Positions 24,703 through 34,279 of a stretch of 64,000 nt of DNA are shown here, in pieces. Under the pieces are notes generated by a model. That model worked only from the letters and a program-made list of their open reading frames with translations. It was not told the DNA's origin and did not search any database. This DNA is from Rariloculus sp963665575 (GTDB lineage: Bacteria; Pseudomonadota; Gammaproteobacteria; Steroidobacterales; Rariloculaceae). Position numbers and translations under genes: made by a program. The stretch is from the NCBI GenBank assembly GCA_963665575.2, contig CAXXDW010000005.1:310001-374000 (forward strand). The letters are read 5' to 3'. Position 1 is the first letter of the stretch. Each line of letters begins with the position of its first letter.

Positions 24703-26916
24703 ATGCAGGTACCGCTGATCGATCTCAAGGCGCAGTACGCGCAAATCAGGGAAGGGGTCGAACAAGCGATCCGCGAGGTCTGCGACAGCCAGTACTTCGT
24801 GCTGGGACTCAGGGTCGAGGAATTTGAACGGCGAATCGCCGAATACTCGCAGGCGAATTACGCGATCGGCGTATCGTCCGGTACCGACGCTTTGCTCGTC
24901 GCGCTCACGACGCTCGACATCGGGCCCGGTGACGAGGTTGTCACCACGCCCTATACGTTCTTCGCGACCGCCGGGACGATCGCCCGGCTTGGTGCCAGGC
25001 CGTTGTTCTGCGATATCGACGAGGCGACCTTCAACCTGGATCCGTCAGCCGTTGCCGACCTGCTCGGCACACAGTGCGAGCGGGACGGCGCCGACCTCGT
25101 TAACAAACGAACGGGCGGGCGTGTGCGCGCGATCCTGCCCGTTCATCTATTCGGTCAGATGGCCGACATGGACGCGCTGCTCGAAATCGCCCGCGGCTAT
25201 CGCCTGCCCGTGGTCGAGGACGCCGCCCAGGCCATCGGCGCGGAACTCGGCGACGGCCGCAGGGCCGGCAGCATCGGCGACATCGGCTGTTTCTCCTTCT
25301 TCCCGACCAAGAATCTCGGCGCTTTCGGCGATGCAGGGATGTGTGTCAGCAACGACGCGGAACTCGCTGAACGCATCCGCAAGCTTCGCGTCCACGGTGG
25401 CCACACGAAGTACCTGCATGACGAGGTCGGCGGCAATTTCCGACTCGATGCGCTGCAGGCGGCCGTATTGCTGGTCAAGCTCGGACATCTGGATCGCTGG
25501 ACTCAGGCGCGGGGGGCCAATGCCGCACGTTACGCCCGGCTGATCGAAGCGGCGAAAATCGGAGAGTACGTAACGCCTCCGTTTGCCGATGAAGGACGCC
25601 ACATCTTCAACCAGTATGTGATTCGCGCAGAACGTCGCGACGAGTTGCGTTCGTACCTGGCCGAGCAGGAGATCCGCACGGAAATCTACTATCCGCTCGC
25701 GCTGCACGAGCAGGCCTGCTTCGCCGACCTGGGGCACGCCGCCGGTGACTTCCCGAACGCACGCCGCGCCGCAGCCGAATCACTGGCACTGCCGATCTAC
25801 CCGGAACTCAGTGATGAGCAGATTGAGTACGTCGTCTCGCGCATCGCAGCGTTTTACCGGCCGACGCCTCGGCGGTTGCGGACTCGCACCAACGCACCAT
25901 CCTCTCGTTCAGGGAAAAAGCGATCGGAATCGCGTCAGTTGGATGAGCGGTCCGCACAGGAATCCTGGGGGCCACTGTTCGATACACACATCGTCGTTGA
26001 TTGGTCAGCGGCGTCAACGCCTACCGGCCCAACTCCCTGCGAAAACGCGATTTGGTGGGCCACTGCACGTGACGGCTACGTCGAGTCCCCGAAATATGCC
26101 CGTACTCGCCATCAGACCATTCAAGAGCTAGTGCAGCTGATTTCGTCGGAAATAGAGTGCGGTCGCCGCGTTCTCGTGGCATTCGACTTTCCGTTCGGCT
26201 ATCCGGCGGGTGTTGCCGAGCATCTGACGCAACGTGAAGGTGCCGAGGCGCTCGACTTGTGGGACTGGTTTGGAGACCGCGTCTCGGATTCGGAAGATAA
26301 CTCCAACAACCGCTTTGACGTGGCCGCGGAGCTAAATCGTAGTTACCCTGGAACAGGTCCGTTCTGGGGCTGTCCGCAGACGTGGAACTACCCAGACATC
26401 CCGAGACGCGCGAGAGACCGGACGGCCGATGGTGGTGCGCACCCAAATGACAAGCGTGTTGCGGATTCTCACGCGCAAGGCGCGAAGTCGGTTTGGCAAC
26501 TCTTTTACGCTGGTTCTGTCGGCTCCCAGGTGATTCTCGGTCTTCCCGCGATCAACCGCATCAGACAAGACACCTTTCTTGGTCCGCACACAGCGGTCTG
26601 GCCCTTCGACACCGGTTTGCGCGCCCCTGAACGTGAAGAACCATCTCGTTTGGTCATCGCGGAGGTCTATCCGTCCCTGCTCAAGGAAACCGTAAACGAG
26701 CGCCGGCGCGACGGCGAGACGATCACGGATCGTGCCCAAGTGCTCGTCAATTCCGAGGCGTTCGCTAGTCTCGACGCACGAGGCGGACTCGCCGCTTTGT
26801 TTCGAGGAACGGAAGCGTTAACGTCTCGCGAGCGGCAGAGTATCGAACGAGAGGAAGGCTGGATTCTGGGCCTCGGCCACGAGCAAGCCTTGAAGGGCGT
26901 ACTTCGCTCGTCATGA
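24703..26916 (+). CDS. DegT/DnrJ/EryC1 aminotransferase fused to DUF429-like domain
   Basis: A single uninterrupted 737-aa frame. Residues 1-389 are a complete PLP-dependent sugar aminotransferase: SSGTDALLVAL, VEDAAQAIGAE, then FFPTKNLGAFGDAG with the PLP-binding Lys. Family members end near here. After a low-complexity linker (TPRRLRTRTNAPSSRSGKKR), residues 415-737 form an RNase H-fold, DUF429-like domain: HIVVDWSAAS, VAFDFPFGYP and IAEVYPSLLK supply the conserved acidic residues. The second half uses visibly less G+C-rich codons. A cassette insertion that removed the aminotransferase stop would explain this. The RNase H-type domain may be a nuclease. Confidence 0.75.
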   Translation: MQVPLIDLKAQYAQIREGVEQAIREVCDSQYFVLGLRVEEFERRIAEYSQANYAIGVSSGTDALLVALTTLDIGPGDEVVTTPYTFFATAGTIARLGARPLFCDIDEATFNLDPSAVADLLGTQCERDGADLVNKRTGGRVRAILPVHLFGQMADMDALLEIARGYRLPVVEDAAQAIGAELGDGRRAGSIGDIGCFSFFPTKNLGAFGDAGMCVSNDAELAERIRKLRVHGGHTKYLHDEVGGNFRLDALQAAVLLVKLGHLDRWTQARGANAARYARLIEAAKIGEYVTPPFADEGRHIFNQYVIRAERRDELRSYLAEQEIRTEIYYPLALHEQACFADLGHAAGDFPNARRAAAESLALPIYPELSDEQIEYVVSRIAAFYRPTPRRLRTRTNAPSSRSGKKRSESRQLDERSAQESWGPLFDTHIVVDWSAASTPTGPTPCENAIWWATARDGYVESPKYARTRHQTIQELVQLISSEIECGRRVLVAFDFPFGYPAGVAEHLTQREGAEALDLWDWFGDRVSDSEDNSNNRFDVAAELNRSYPGTGPFWGCPQTWNYPDIPRRARDRTADGGAHPNDKRVADSHAQGAKSVWQLFYAGSVGSQVILGLPAINRIRQDTFLGPHTAVWPFDTGLRAPEREEPSRLVIAEVYPSLLKETVNERRRDGETITDRAQVLVNSEAFASLDARGGLAALFRGTEALTSRERQSIEREEGWILGLGHEQALKGVLRSS

Positions 26917-26947
26917 GGCTATGCGGGATTTTGCCGGGTGTGGCGGC

Positions 26948-26991
26948 TTGTATCGTAGGCTGCCTCGATGATACTGTATCCATATACAGTA
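26948..26991 (+). promoter_or_regulatory. SOS promoter with LexA box
   Basis: TACTGTATCCATATACAGTA at 26972-26991 has perfect CTGT-N8-ACAG half-sites and flanks like the gammaproteobacterial LexA consensus. A -35-like TTGTAT (26948-26953) lies 18 bp from TACTGT, which could serve as the -10 and would be covered by LexA. GGGAG and the GTG start at 27004 follow directly. Confidence 0.8.
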
Positions 26992-27003
26992 ATGGGAGCG
27001 CAG

Positions 27004-27756
27004 GTGGCTGATAGATCACAAATTGAATGGACGGATGCAACCTGGAATCCCGTCACTGGCTGCACGAAAGTGAGTCCCGGCTGCGATAACTGCTACGCCG
27101 AACGTTTCTCCGAACGATTTCGCGGGGTCAAGGGGCATCCATTTGAAAACGGTTTCGAGCTTACGTTACGACCGAAACGCTTGGAACAACCTCTGGCCTG
27201 GAAGAAGCCTCGAATGATCTTCGTGAACTCGATGAGCGATCTCTTCCACAAGGACATTCCCGTCGACTACATCGCCCGAGTATTCGACACCATGGAGCGC
27301 GCACAACGACACACTTTTCAAGTGCTAACCAAGCGCAGCTCGCTCTTGCGAAACTTCGTGAACGCTAGGTATCTCGGTTGCAAGGCTCCTCGTCATATCT
27401 GGTTGGGCGTTTCGGTTGAGAGCCCAAAGGTGCTGGTACGCCTTGAGCATCTTAAGCAGACGAGCGCTTCAATGCGTTTCGTGTCCTTCGAACCGTTGCT
27501 CGCACCGATGGGAAAGCTGAAGTTACGGGGAATCGATTGGGCGATCGTCGGTGGCGAGAGTGGACATGGAGCGCGTCCGATCCAGCCTGCATGGGTGAGA
27601 GAGCTGCGTGACGATTGCTTGAGGCAGGGCGTCACTTTCTTCTTCAAGCAGTGGGGCGGGCGCACACCGAAAGCAGGTGGAAATACGATCGACGGCAGGC
27701 AGTGGCTGAATTTTCCGGGCGTCAATCCGTCGGAGCTTGAACGAGTACCTGCGTAG
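27004..27756 (+). CDS. DUF5131 (phage Gp37/Gp68-like) three-Cys protein
   Basis: A 250-aa protein opening MADRSQIEWTDATWNPVTG, the hallmark start of the DUF5131/Gp37-Gp68 family, followed at once by the three-cysteine motif CTKVSPGCDNCYAE. This spacing could bind an Fe-S cluster in a radical-SAM-like barrel; WKKPRMIFVNSMSDLFH and FKQWGG are also family features. The GTG at 27004 has GGGAG five bases upstream; an ATG at 26992 abuts the LexA box and is less likely. It lies just ahead of TcmP, its known partner family. Biochemical role not established. Confidence 0.85.
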   Translation: MADRSQIEWTDATWNPVTGCTKVSPGCDNCYAERFSERFRGVKGHPFENGFELTLRPKRLEQPLAWKKPRMIFVNSMSDLFHKDIPVDYIARVFDTMERAQRHTFQVLTKRSSLLRNFVNARYLGCKAPRHIWLGVSVESPKVLVRLEHLKQTSASMRFVSFEPLLAPMGKLKLRGIDWAIVGGESGHGARPIQPAWVRELRDDCLRQGVTFFFKQWGGRTPKAGGNTIDGRQWLNFPGVNPSELERVPA

Positions 27757-27769
27757 CCAAGAACGGGAA

Positions 27770-28867
27770 ATGCCGATGGCCAGGGAGAAGGCGGTCCGTT
27801 GGGAACTCAAGCCTCACACTGAGGCCAAGCATGTCATCCTGCGAAAGTACCTCAACGCGTGGTTGCCGATAACAACGAGGTGGAATGACCGCGTTGTCGT
27901 CATCGATGCATTTGCCGGTCCTGGGTTGTACAGCGATGGCGAAGAAGGAAGCCCGATCATTGCTCTGAGAGCTTTTCTGGAGCATTCCTATAGAGCCATG
28001 ATGAGCGCTAAGGTGAGCTACTTGTTTGTCGAGGCTGATCAGGACCGCTGCGACTCTCTGCGACAGGTGGTTGATGGGATCGAAACCCCCAAGAACGTGC
28101 GTGTCAGCATACGCAATGAGGAGTGCGAAGTAGCTCTCGGTCGAGCTTTGGACAATATCGAACAACAGGACAGTCGTCCCGCTCCAACATTTGCGTTCAT
28201 CGATCCGTTCGGGGTCCAGGTACCGTTGGACATGATCCGCCGTCTGATGGCACATCCGAAGTGCGAAGTCCTCATTACGTTCATGACTGGCTGGCTTAAC
28301 CGGTTCATACCAACTCCCGAGTTCGAAGGGCACGCTGATCGCTTGTACGGCCGCAGAGACTGGCGCGCGGCATTGGACATGGTCGGGCTCGATAGAGAGA
28401 TACACCTTCGGACACTGTACCAGCGGCAACTTGTGGAAGTTGTCCGTGCGGACTACGTAAGATTCTTCACGATGAAGAACTCAAGGAACATGACAAGCTA
28501 CGATCTGTTTTTCGCCACTAATCATCCCGCCGGCATCGACGCAATGAAGGATGCGATGTGGAAAGTGGATCAGTCCGGTAGCTTTTCATTTTCGGATGCA
28601 ACTGACCCGAATCAGTTGACGCTGTTTTCTGAAGAACCGAATTGGGATCAGCTCGTCTTGCTGCTGGTTAGTCAGTTCACAGGCACTGTGCAACCTTGGC
28701 CGGATGTGGAAGAAGCCATACGCCGCTCGCCGTTCCGTATTCTGAAAAAGCCGCTTCAAGCTGAGTCAAAGCGAGCCAATTCCAGGCTAACGATCATTCC
28801 TCCAAAGGGAGCCAAGAGCGGTACGCTCAATGAGAATTCGCTAGTGCGTTTCGAGAAAACCAAGTGA
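27770..28867 (+). CDS. tcmP: Three-Cys-motif partner protein TcmP
   Basis: A 365-aa member of the TcmP family, named for its association with three-Cys proteins such as the upstream DUF5131. It opens with WELKPHTEAKHVILRKYLNAW, then VVVIDAFAGPGLYSDG, a methyltransferase-like glycine loop, then LFVEADQDRCDSL and FAFIDPFGVQVP, consistent with an S-adenosylmethionine-binding Rossmann fold. ATG 27770 lies 14 bp after the DUF5131 stop, so both should respond to the LexA box. The lower-G+C codon use suggests recent acquisition. Confidence 0.85.
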   Translation: MPMAREKAVRWELKPHTEAKHVILRKYLNAWLPITTRWNDRVVVIDAFAGPGLYSDGEEGSPIIALRAFLEHSYRAMMSAKVSYLFVEADQDRCDSLRQVVDGIETPKNVRVSIRNEECEVALGRALDNIEQQDSRPAPTFAFIDPFGVQVPLDMIRRLMAHPKCEVLITFMTGWLNRFIPTPEFEGHADRLYGRRDWRAALDMVGLDREIHLRTLYQRQLVEVVRADYVRFFTMKNSRNMTSYDLFFATNHPAGIDAMKDAMWKVDQSGSFSFSDATDPNQLTLFSEEPNWDQLVLLLVSQFTGTVQPWPDVEEAIRRSPFRILKKPLQAESKRANSRLTIIPPKGAKSGTLNENSLVRFEKTK

Positions 28868-29063
28868 CAAGCGTGCACTAGGCCGTGAGTTGTCCCACGG
28901 GACACTCCAGCCTTTTCGTGGCCGAACCAATGCGAATCCGCCTGGTGGTCGCCGCTGCCGGTACTGGGTGTTTCCGTAAGTTATCAAGGTTTCTTTCCGG
29001 TTCCGCGTTATGTATCGGGTCGGCATCGCACACGCACCTGAAGCACAGTCGCCGGATCGAACC

Positions 29064-29933
29064 ATGAGAACCGCGCTGCCGATTGTGTCAGAATCGTCGC
29101 CCGCTGAACTCGCGATTCGACATGGGATGCAGCCGAAACCTGCCTCGTCACGGCAATCCGCTTCAATTCTCGCCGACGACGAACCGCCGGCGTACGAACT
29201 GATCGAGGGAACGGGCACACGCCCGATTATCTTTGTCTGCGACCACGCGGCGAACCGCGTGCCGCGATCGCTCGACCGGCTGGGTCTCGCCGACCATCAT
29301 CTCGATGACCATATCGGTTGGGACATTGGCGCTGCGAGCGTCGCTCGCCGGCTCGCGCGCTGGTTCGATGCCGATGCCGTGCTCGCGGGCTACTCGCGCC
29401 TCGTCGTCGATCTGAATCGCTCGCTGCACGATGCCGGCGCGTTTGTCGAGATCAGCGACGGGATACTCGTACCCGGCAACATCGGTTTAAGCATGGAGGC
29501 CAAGGGGGCGAGAGCCCGCGATGTGTATCACCCGTATCACCGCGCGATCAGGCAGCGTATCGACGCCGGAACGACCGCAGAGCAGTGCCCGGTGTTGATC
29601 GCCATCCACAGCTTCACGCCCCGCGCGAGCGGTGTCGAGCGGCCCTGCCACGTCGGCGTGCTCTGGGACAAGGATCCGCGGCTACCACTGCCGCTGATGC
29701 ACGCGCTCAGGAACGATCGCGACCTCGTCGTGGCCGACAATGAACCGTACTCGGGTCGTCACCCGGCCGATTTCACGATCGATCATCACGCCGAGACGCT
29801 CGGCATCGCGCACGCCGGCATCGAGATTCGCCAGGATCTGGTCCGTGACGAAGTCGGGCAGGAGCGCTGGGCCACGCGGCTCGCGGCCGCGCTACGGCCC
29901 GTGCTCGAGCAGGAAGCGCTCTATACTCGATAG
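29064..29933 (+). CDS. N-formylglutamate amidohydrolase-like protein
   Basis: A 289-aa zinc-hydrolase family protein. FVCDHAANRVP, HIGWDIGAASVARRL, YSRLVVDLNRS, IAIHSFTP and the late IDHHAETLGIAHAGIEIRQDL are characteristic of the HutG-type N-formylglutamate amidohydrolase family. It probably removes formyl or acyl groups from an amino acid. The start is unsure: ATGs at 29010, 29064 and 29127 are in frame with weak ribosome sites. Two core genes follow on the same strand, so it may open an operon with the YbdK-like ligase and dusA. Confidence 0.8.
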   Translation: MRTALPIVSESSPAELAIRHGMQPKPASSRQSASILADDEPPAYELIEGTGTRPIIFVCDHAANRVPRSLDRLGLADHHLDDHIGWDIGAASVARRLARWFDADAVLAGYSRLVVDLNRSLHDAGAFVEISDGILVPGNIGLSMEAKGARARDVYHPYHRAIRQRIDAGTTAEQCPVLIAIHSFTPRASGVERPCHVGVLWDKDPRLPLPLMHALRNDRDLVVADNEPYSGRHPADFTIDHHAETLGIAHAGIEIRQDLVRDEVGQERWATRLAAALRPVLEQEALYTR

Positions 29934-29960
29934 GGCTGACCGGGCAGGAGAGCCGCGTAA

Positions 29961-31100
29961 ATGAACGAGCCGTCATTCACGATCGGCGTCGAAGAGGAGT
30001 ACATGCTCGTCGACCGCGAGAGCCGGGATCTCGTTGCAAGGATGCCGGACGCGATGCTCGAGGAGTGCTCCGAGCGCGCGGAAGGCCAGCAGGTTACGCC
30101 GGAATTCCTGAAGTCCCAGATCGAGGTCGGCACGCGTGTCTGCCGCAACATGGACGAAGTCGCGGCGGCGCTGCGCTTGTTGCGCAGGTCCGTGATCGAG
30201 GTCGCCGACCGGCACGGGCTCGCGCCGATCGCGGCATCGACTCACCCGTTTGCGGACTGGGCGGCTCAGCAACATACCGAGCGTGCCCGCTACGACGCGT
30301 TGTCCGAGGAAATGCAGGCGACCGCCCAGCGGCTCCTGATCTGCGGCATGCACGTGCACGTCGGCATTGAGGATGACGAACTGCGCATCGATCTGCTTAA
30401 CCAGGTCAGTTACTTCCTGCCGCATCTGCTCGCGATGTCATGCTCGTCGCCGTTCTGGGAAGGTAAGGATACGGGACTGAAGTCCTACCGCCTGACGGTA
30501 TTCGACGCCCTGCCGAGAACCGGTCTGCCGGAGCGCTTCTCCAGTTACGCCGAGTACCAGCGCCTCGTCAAGGTCATGGTGGAGGCGGGCCTGATCGAGG
30601 ACGCGACGAAGATCTGGTGGGACATCCGGCCGAGCGGCCGCTATCCGACGCTTGAGGCGCGGATCATGGATGTGTGCACCGACATCGAGGATGCGCTGTG
30701 CCTCGCTGCGATGATCTGCTGCATCCTGCGCCTGCTCTACCGCTTGCGCCTGAACAATCAGCGTTGGCGGGAATACTCGCCCATGCTGATCGGCCAGAAC
30801 CGCTGGCGGGCGATGCGCTACAGTTTCGACCGGGGACTCATCGACTTCGGCCGCGGCCGCGTCATTCCCTTCCCGCAATTGCTCGAGGAGGTGCTCGAAC
30901 TGGTCCGCGAGGATGCCGAGGCGCTCGGTTGCGTGAGCCACGTCGAACATACGCGTACGATTCTCGCGCGCGGCACGAGCGCTCACCGGCAGCTCGAAGT
31001 ACACGGGCAGGCGCTCGCGGCGGGCGCGTCGAACGACGAGGCCTACCGTGCGCTCGTCGATCACCTGATCGCGGAAACGGCCAGAGGCGTCGCGCAATGA
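29961..31100 (+). CDS. ybdK: YbdK-family carboxylate-amine ligase
   Basis: A 379-aa glutamate-cysteine ligase type 2 homologue. It begins FTIGVEEEYMLVD, the ATP/substrate motif of the family, with CGMHVHVGIEDDELRI, PFWEGKDTGLKSYR and WWDIRPSGRYPTLEARIMD following. YbdK has weak glutamate-cysteine ligase activity and its physiological product is unclear. ATG 29961 has CAGGAG upstream. Its last bases overlap the ATG of dusA (ATGA). Confidence 0.85.
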   Translation: MNEPSFTIGVEEEYMLVDRESRDLVARMPDAMLEECSERAEGQQVTPEFLKSQIEVGTRVCRNMDEVAAALRLLRRSVIEVADRHGLAPIAASTHPFADWAAQQHTERARYDALSEEMQATAQRLLICGMHVHVGIEDDELRIDLLNQVSYFLPHLLAMSCSSPFWEGKDTGLKSYRLTVFDALPRTGLPERFSSYAEYQRLVKVMVEAGLIEDATKIWWDIRPSGRYPTLEARIMDVCTDIEDALCLAAMICCILRLLYRLRLNNQRWREYSPMLIGQNRWRAMRYSFDRGLIDFGRGRVIPFPQLLEEVLELVREDAEALGCVSHVEHTRTILARGTSAHRQLEVHGQALAAGASNDEAYRALVDHLIAETARGVAQ

Positions 31101-32128
31101 CGCCGCACAAGCTTTGCGTCGCGCCGATGATGGAGCGCACGGACCGGCATTGCCGTTATCTGCTGAGACTGATCTCGCCGAATGCCTGGGTCTACACCGA
31201 AATGATCACGGCCACCGCACTCGTTCACGGCGATGCTGAACGGTTTCTGCGTTTCGATCCCCGCGAGCACCCGGTCGCCCTGCAGCTCGGGGGGAGCGAT
31301 CCTGAACTTCTTGCCGCCGCCGCGCGACTCGGCGATGCGGCGGGCTACGACGAGATCAATCTCAACGTCGGTTGTCCGAGCCCGCGTGTCAAGGCGGGCC
31401 GTTTCGGCGTGGCGCTCATGCTCGAACCTGCGCTCGTTGCCGCCTGTATCGACGCGATGCAGAGCGCCGTCGGCATCCCGGTGACGGTGAAATGCCGGAT
31501 CGGAGTCGATGATCGCGACGACTACGCGTTCGTGCACGAGTTCGTCCGACAGGTCGTCGACGCCGGCTGCCGGTCGCTCTTTGTGCATGCCCGAAAGGCG
31601 TGGCTCAGTGGTTTGAGTCCAAAGGAAAATCGCACGATTCCACCGCTCGATTACGCACGCGTACATCGATTGAGGGCCGACTTCCCGGAACTGGAGGTCG
31701 TCCTGAACGGGGGGCTCGATACGGTCCCGGCCGCCCTGCGGGAACTGGCGCATGTCGACGGCATCATGCTCGGCAGAACGGCGTATGCCGAGCCGATGCT
31801 CATGGGCGAACTCGACGCGCGGATATTTGCCGACGGAGTGCCCGAAGCGCGCGCGGATGTCGCGGCAGCCTACCTCGACTACGTGGAATCGGAACTTGCC
31901 GCGGGCACGCCGCTGCGCGTGATGACGCGCCACCTCATGGGCCTGTATGCGCACCAGCCGGGCGCGCGCCGCTGGCGGCGCGGACTTGGAGAGCTGGTCG
32001 AAGGGACGGCGGGCTTGAAGGCGTGCAAGCGCCTGCTCGCCGCACAGCGGGCGGCAGGACCTGCGGCACGCTTGCGTAACCCGGGCAGTTCCGCCGAAGT
32101 GCCGCTGCGGCCGACGGCCGCTCACTGA
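31097..32128 (+). CDS. dusA: tRNA-dihydrouridine synthase A
   Basis: A 343-aa flavoprotein that reduces uridines 20/20a in the tRNA D loop. It shows the N-terminal VAPMMERTDRHCRYLLRLI of DusA, QLGGSDPELL, NLNVGCPSPRVKAGRFG with the catalytic Cys, VKCRIGVDD, and VHARKAWLSGLSPKENR, which is specific to the DusA subfamily. MTRHLMGLYAHQPGARRWRR near the C-terminus is the tRNA-binding helical region. The ATG overlaps the YbdK-like stop. Confidence 0.95.
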   Translation: MTPHKLCVAPMMERTDRHCRYLLRLISPNAWVYTEMITATALVHGDAERFLRFDPREHPVALQLGGSDPELLAAAARLGDAAGYDEINLNVGCPSPRVKAGRFGVALMLEPALVAACIDAMQSAVGIPVTVKCRIGVDDRDDYAFVHEFVRQVVDAGCRSLFVHARKAWLSGLSPKENRTIPPLDYARVHRLRADFPELEVVLNGGLDTVPAALRELAHVDGIMLGRTAYAEPMLMGELDARIFADGVPEARADVAAAYLDYVESELAAGTPLRVMTRHLMGLYAHQPGARRWRRGLGELVEGTAGLKACKRLLAAQRAAGPAARLRNPGSSAEVPLRPTAAH

Positions 32129-32239
32129 GAACGGCGCGACGGGTCAGCAAGCTCAGGTCAAGCGTGTTAGCGGGCGCCAAATGCAACGCCCGCTTACGTA
32201 GCGGACATGGATGCCCGTCCGGGTCGTTCTGAGGACGTC

Positions 32240-33985
32240 TCAGGATTCGAGCGCTTGGCGGATCTTGTCGTGTTCGCTGCGCAGTTCGGGCGGCAGGCGG
32301 TCACCGAAGCTGGCGAGGTAGTCACCGATTTCGTCGACTTCGGCGCGCCACTGCCCGGTGTCGACGCTCAACAGTTGCTGAAGCGTGTCGTCGGAGACGT
32401 CGATCCCGTTGACGTCGAGATCCCCGGGGCGCGGCAGGTAGCCGATCGGCCGCTCGTCGGCGCCGATCCGGTCCGCGCAGCGGTCGATGATCCAACGCAG
32501 AACGCGCAGGTTCTCGCCAAAGCCCGGCCACAGGAACCTGCCATCGCTGTCGCGCCTGAACCAGTTGACGTGAAAAACCCTGGGCAGGCGGTCGGAGCGG
32601 TTCGCGAAACTGAGCCAGTGAGCCCAGTAGTCGCCATAGTTGTAGCCGCAAAACGGCTTCATGGCCATCGGGTCGCGCCTGACGATGCCGACCTGTCCCG
32701 TGGCGGCGGCGGTGGTTTCCGACGCGACGCCCGCACCGACGAGCACGCCGTGCGCCCAGTCTCTGGCCTCGAAGACCAGCGGTGCCAGTTCGCTGCGGCG
32801 GCCGCCGAACACAAGCGCCGAGATGGGCACACCGTCCGGCGAATCGGCGAGTTCGGAGTAGCACGGATTCTGCCGGGCTGAAACGGTAAACCTCGAGTTC
32901 GGATGAGCGGCCGGTCCATTGGCCTGTTCGTACGGATTGCCGACCCAGTCGAGCACGGGTTCGCCGGTTTCCTTGCCTTCCCACCAGGGCTGGTTGTCGG
33001 CCGTGACCGCGACGTTCGTGAAGATCGTATCCGCTTCGATCATGTCGTAAGCGTTGGGATTGGTCTTGCGATTCGTGCCCGGCACGACGCCGAAATAGCC
33101 GGCCTCCGGATTGATTGCGCGAAGCTGTCCGGAGGCGTCCAGGTGCATCCAGGCGATGTCGTCGCCGAGCGTCCAGACCTTCCAGTCCTCGTAGCCTTCG
33201 GGAGGGATCAGCATCGCGAGGTTGGTCTTGCCGCACTGGGACGGGAACGCGCAGGCCAGATAGTGAGTTTCCCCTTCGGGACTCCGGATGCCGACGATCA
33301 GCATGTGCTCGGCAAGCCAGCCTTCCGTGCGCGCCTGGTAGCTCGCGATTCTGAGCGCGTGGCACTTCTTGCCGAGCAGCGCGTTGCCGCCGTAGCCCGA
33401 ACCGAAGCTCATGATCGAGAGCTCTTCCGGGAAATGCACGATGTAGCGGCGTTCCGGGTCGAGCTCGCCCGTGGAGTGCAGGCCCTTGACGAAGTTGCCG
33501 TCGCGCTCGATGCGCGCGAGTGCGGAATCGCCCATGCGGGTCATCAGATACATGTTGGCGACGACGTAGGGGCTGTCCGTGATCTCGACGCCGCAGCGCG
33601 AGTAAGGCGAGTCGATCGGCCCCATGCAGTAGGGGATCACGTACATCGTGCGCCCGCGCATACAGCCGTCGAAGCACTCCTGCATGGTGCGTTTGGCTTC
33701 TTCGGGCGGCTTCCAGTTGTTGTTCGGACCCGCGTCTTCCTGGTTGTGCGTGCACACGAAGGTCAGATGCTCGACGCGCGCCACGTCGGTCGGATCCGAA
33801 CGGTGCAGGTAGCAACCGGGATAATGTTGCTGGTTGAGCTCGAGCAGCGTACCGTCGCCGAGCATCTGATCGATGAGTTGCCGGTATTCCTGCTCGCTGC
33901 CGGTACACCAGTGAATGTTGTCGGGCCGGGTCGATTCGGCGACTTTGCCGACCCAGTTTTCGAGGGGTTTGAGTTGAGTCGTCAC
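32240..33985 (-). CDS. pckG: Phosphoenolpyruvate carboxykinase (GTP)
   Basis: A 581-aa GTP-dependent PEPCK, converting oxaloacetate and GTP to PEP in gluconeogenesis. It has ALLGKKCHALRIASY with the metal-binding Lys, FPSQCGKTNLAML (P-loop with the reactive Cys), TLGDDIAWM, NRKTNPNAY and FCGYNYGDYWAHW. The start is a GTG at 33985 (VTTQLKPLENWVGKV); the open frame to 34225 is a spurious extension. It is divergent from the yoaA-like gene across about 290 bp with no other gene. Confidence 0.95.
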   Translation of the reverse strand: MTTQLKPLENWVGKVAESTRPDNIHWCTGSEQEYRQLIDQMLGDGTLLELNQQHYPGCYLHRSDPTDVARVEHLTFVCTHNQEDAGPNNNWKPPEEAKRTMQECFDGCMRGRTMYVIPYCMGPIDSPYSRCGVEITDSPYVVANMYLMTRMGDSALARIERDGNFVKGLHSTGELDPERRYIVHFPEELSIMSFGSGYGGNALLGKKCHALRIASYQARTEGWLAEHMLIVGIRSPEGETHYLACAFPSQCGKTNLAMLIPPEGYEDWKVWTLGDDIAWMHLDASGQLRAINPEAGYFGVVPGTNRKTNPNAYDMIEADTIFTNVAVTADNQPWWEGKETGEPVLDWVGNPYEQANGPAAHPNSRFTVSARQNPCYSELADSPDGVPISALVFGGRRSELAPLVFEARDWAHGVLVGAGVASETTAAATGQVGIVRRDPMAMKPFCGYNYGDYWAHWLSFANRSDRLPRVFHVNWFRRDSDGRFLWPGFGENLRVLRWIIDRCADRIGADERPIGYLPRPGDLDVNGIDVSDDTLQQLLSVDTGQWRAEVDEIGDYLASFGDRLPPELRSEHDKIRQALES

Positions 33986-34279
33986 GGTCAGGCTGGAACC
34001 CGCGCTGCCAAAGCGGAGGAGTATACCTTCACGGTCCTGCCAACGGGAGCAGTTGAATTCCCGCCGGCATGCGTATCCCACTCGGCGCCGGGATGAACGC
34101 GCCGGTTTGTGTCCCCGCGCGCATGCTCGCGACGGGAACCCGATCCCGCCGATGCGGGCTTCCATCGTTTCGTCACCGTGCGCATCCTCGTGACTGCAAG
34201 CGGCGCATCGCGGGCAAATCCGCACCGAGACCAGGATTCTTCAATCCGTTTCGGTTCTGCAACAGGCTATAGTTGCGCG

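Noticed and set aside
32903..34096. 397-aa open frame opposite pckG
   Set aside because: Antisense shadow; composition follows the complementary codons of pckG.
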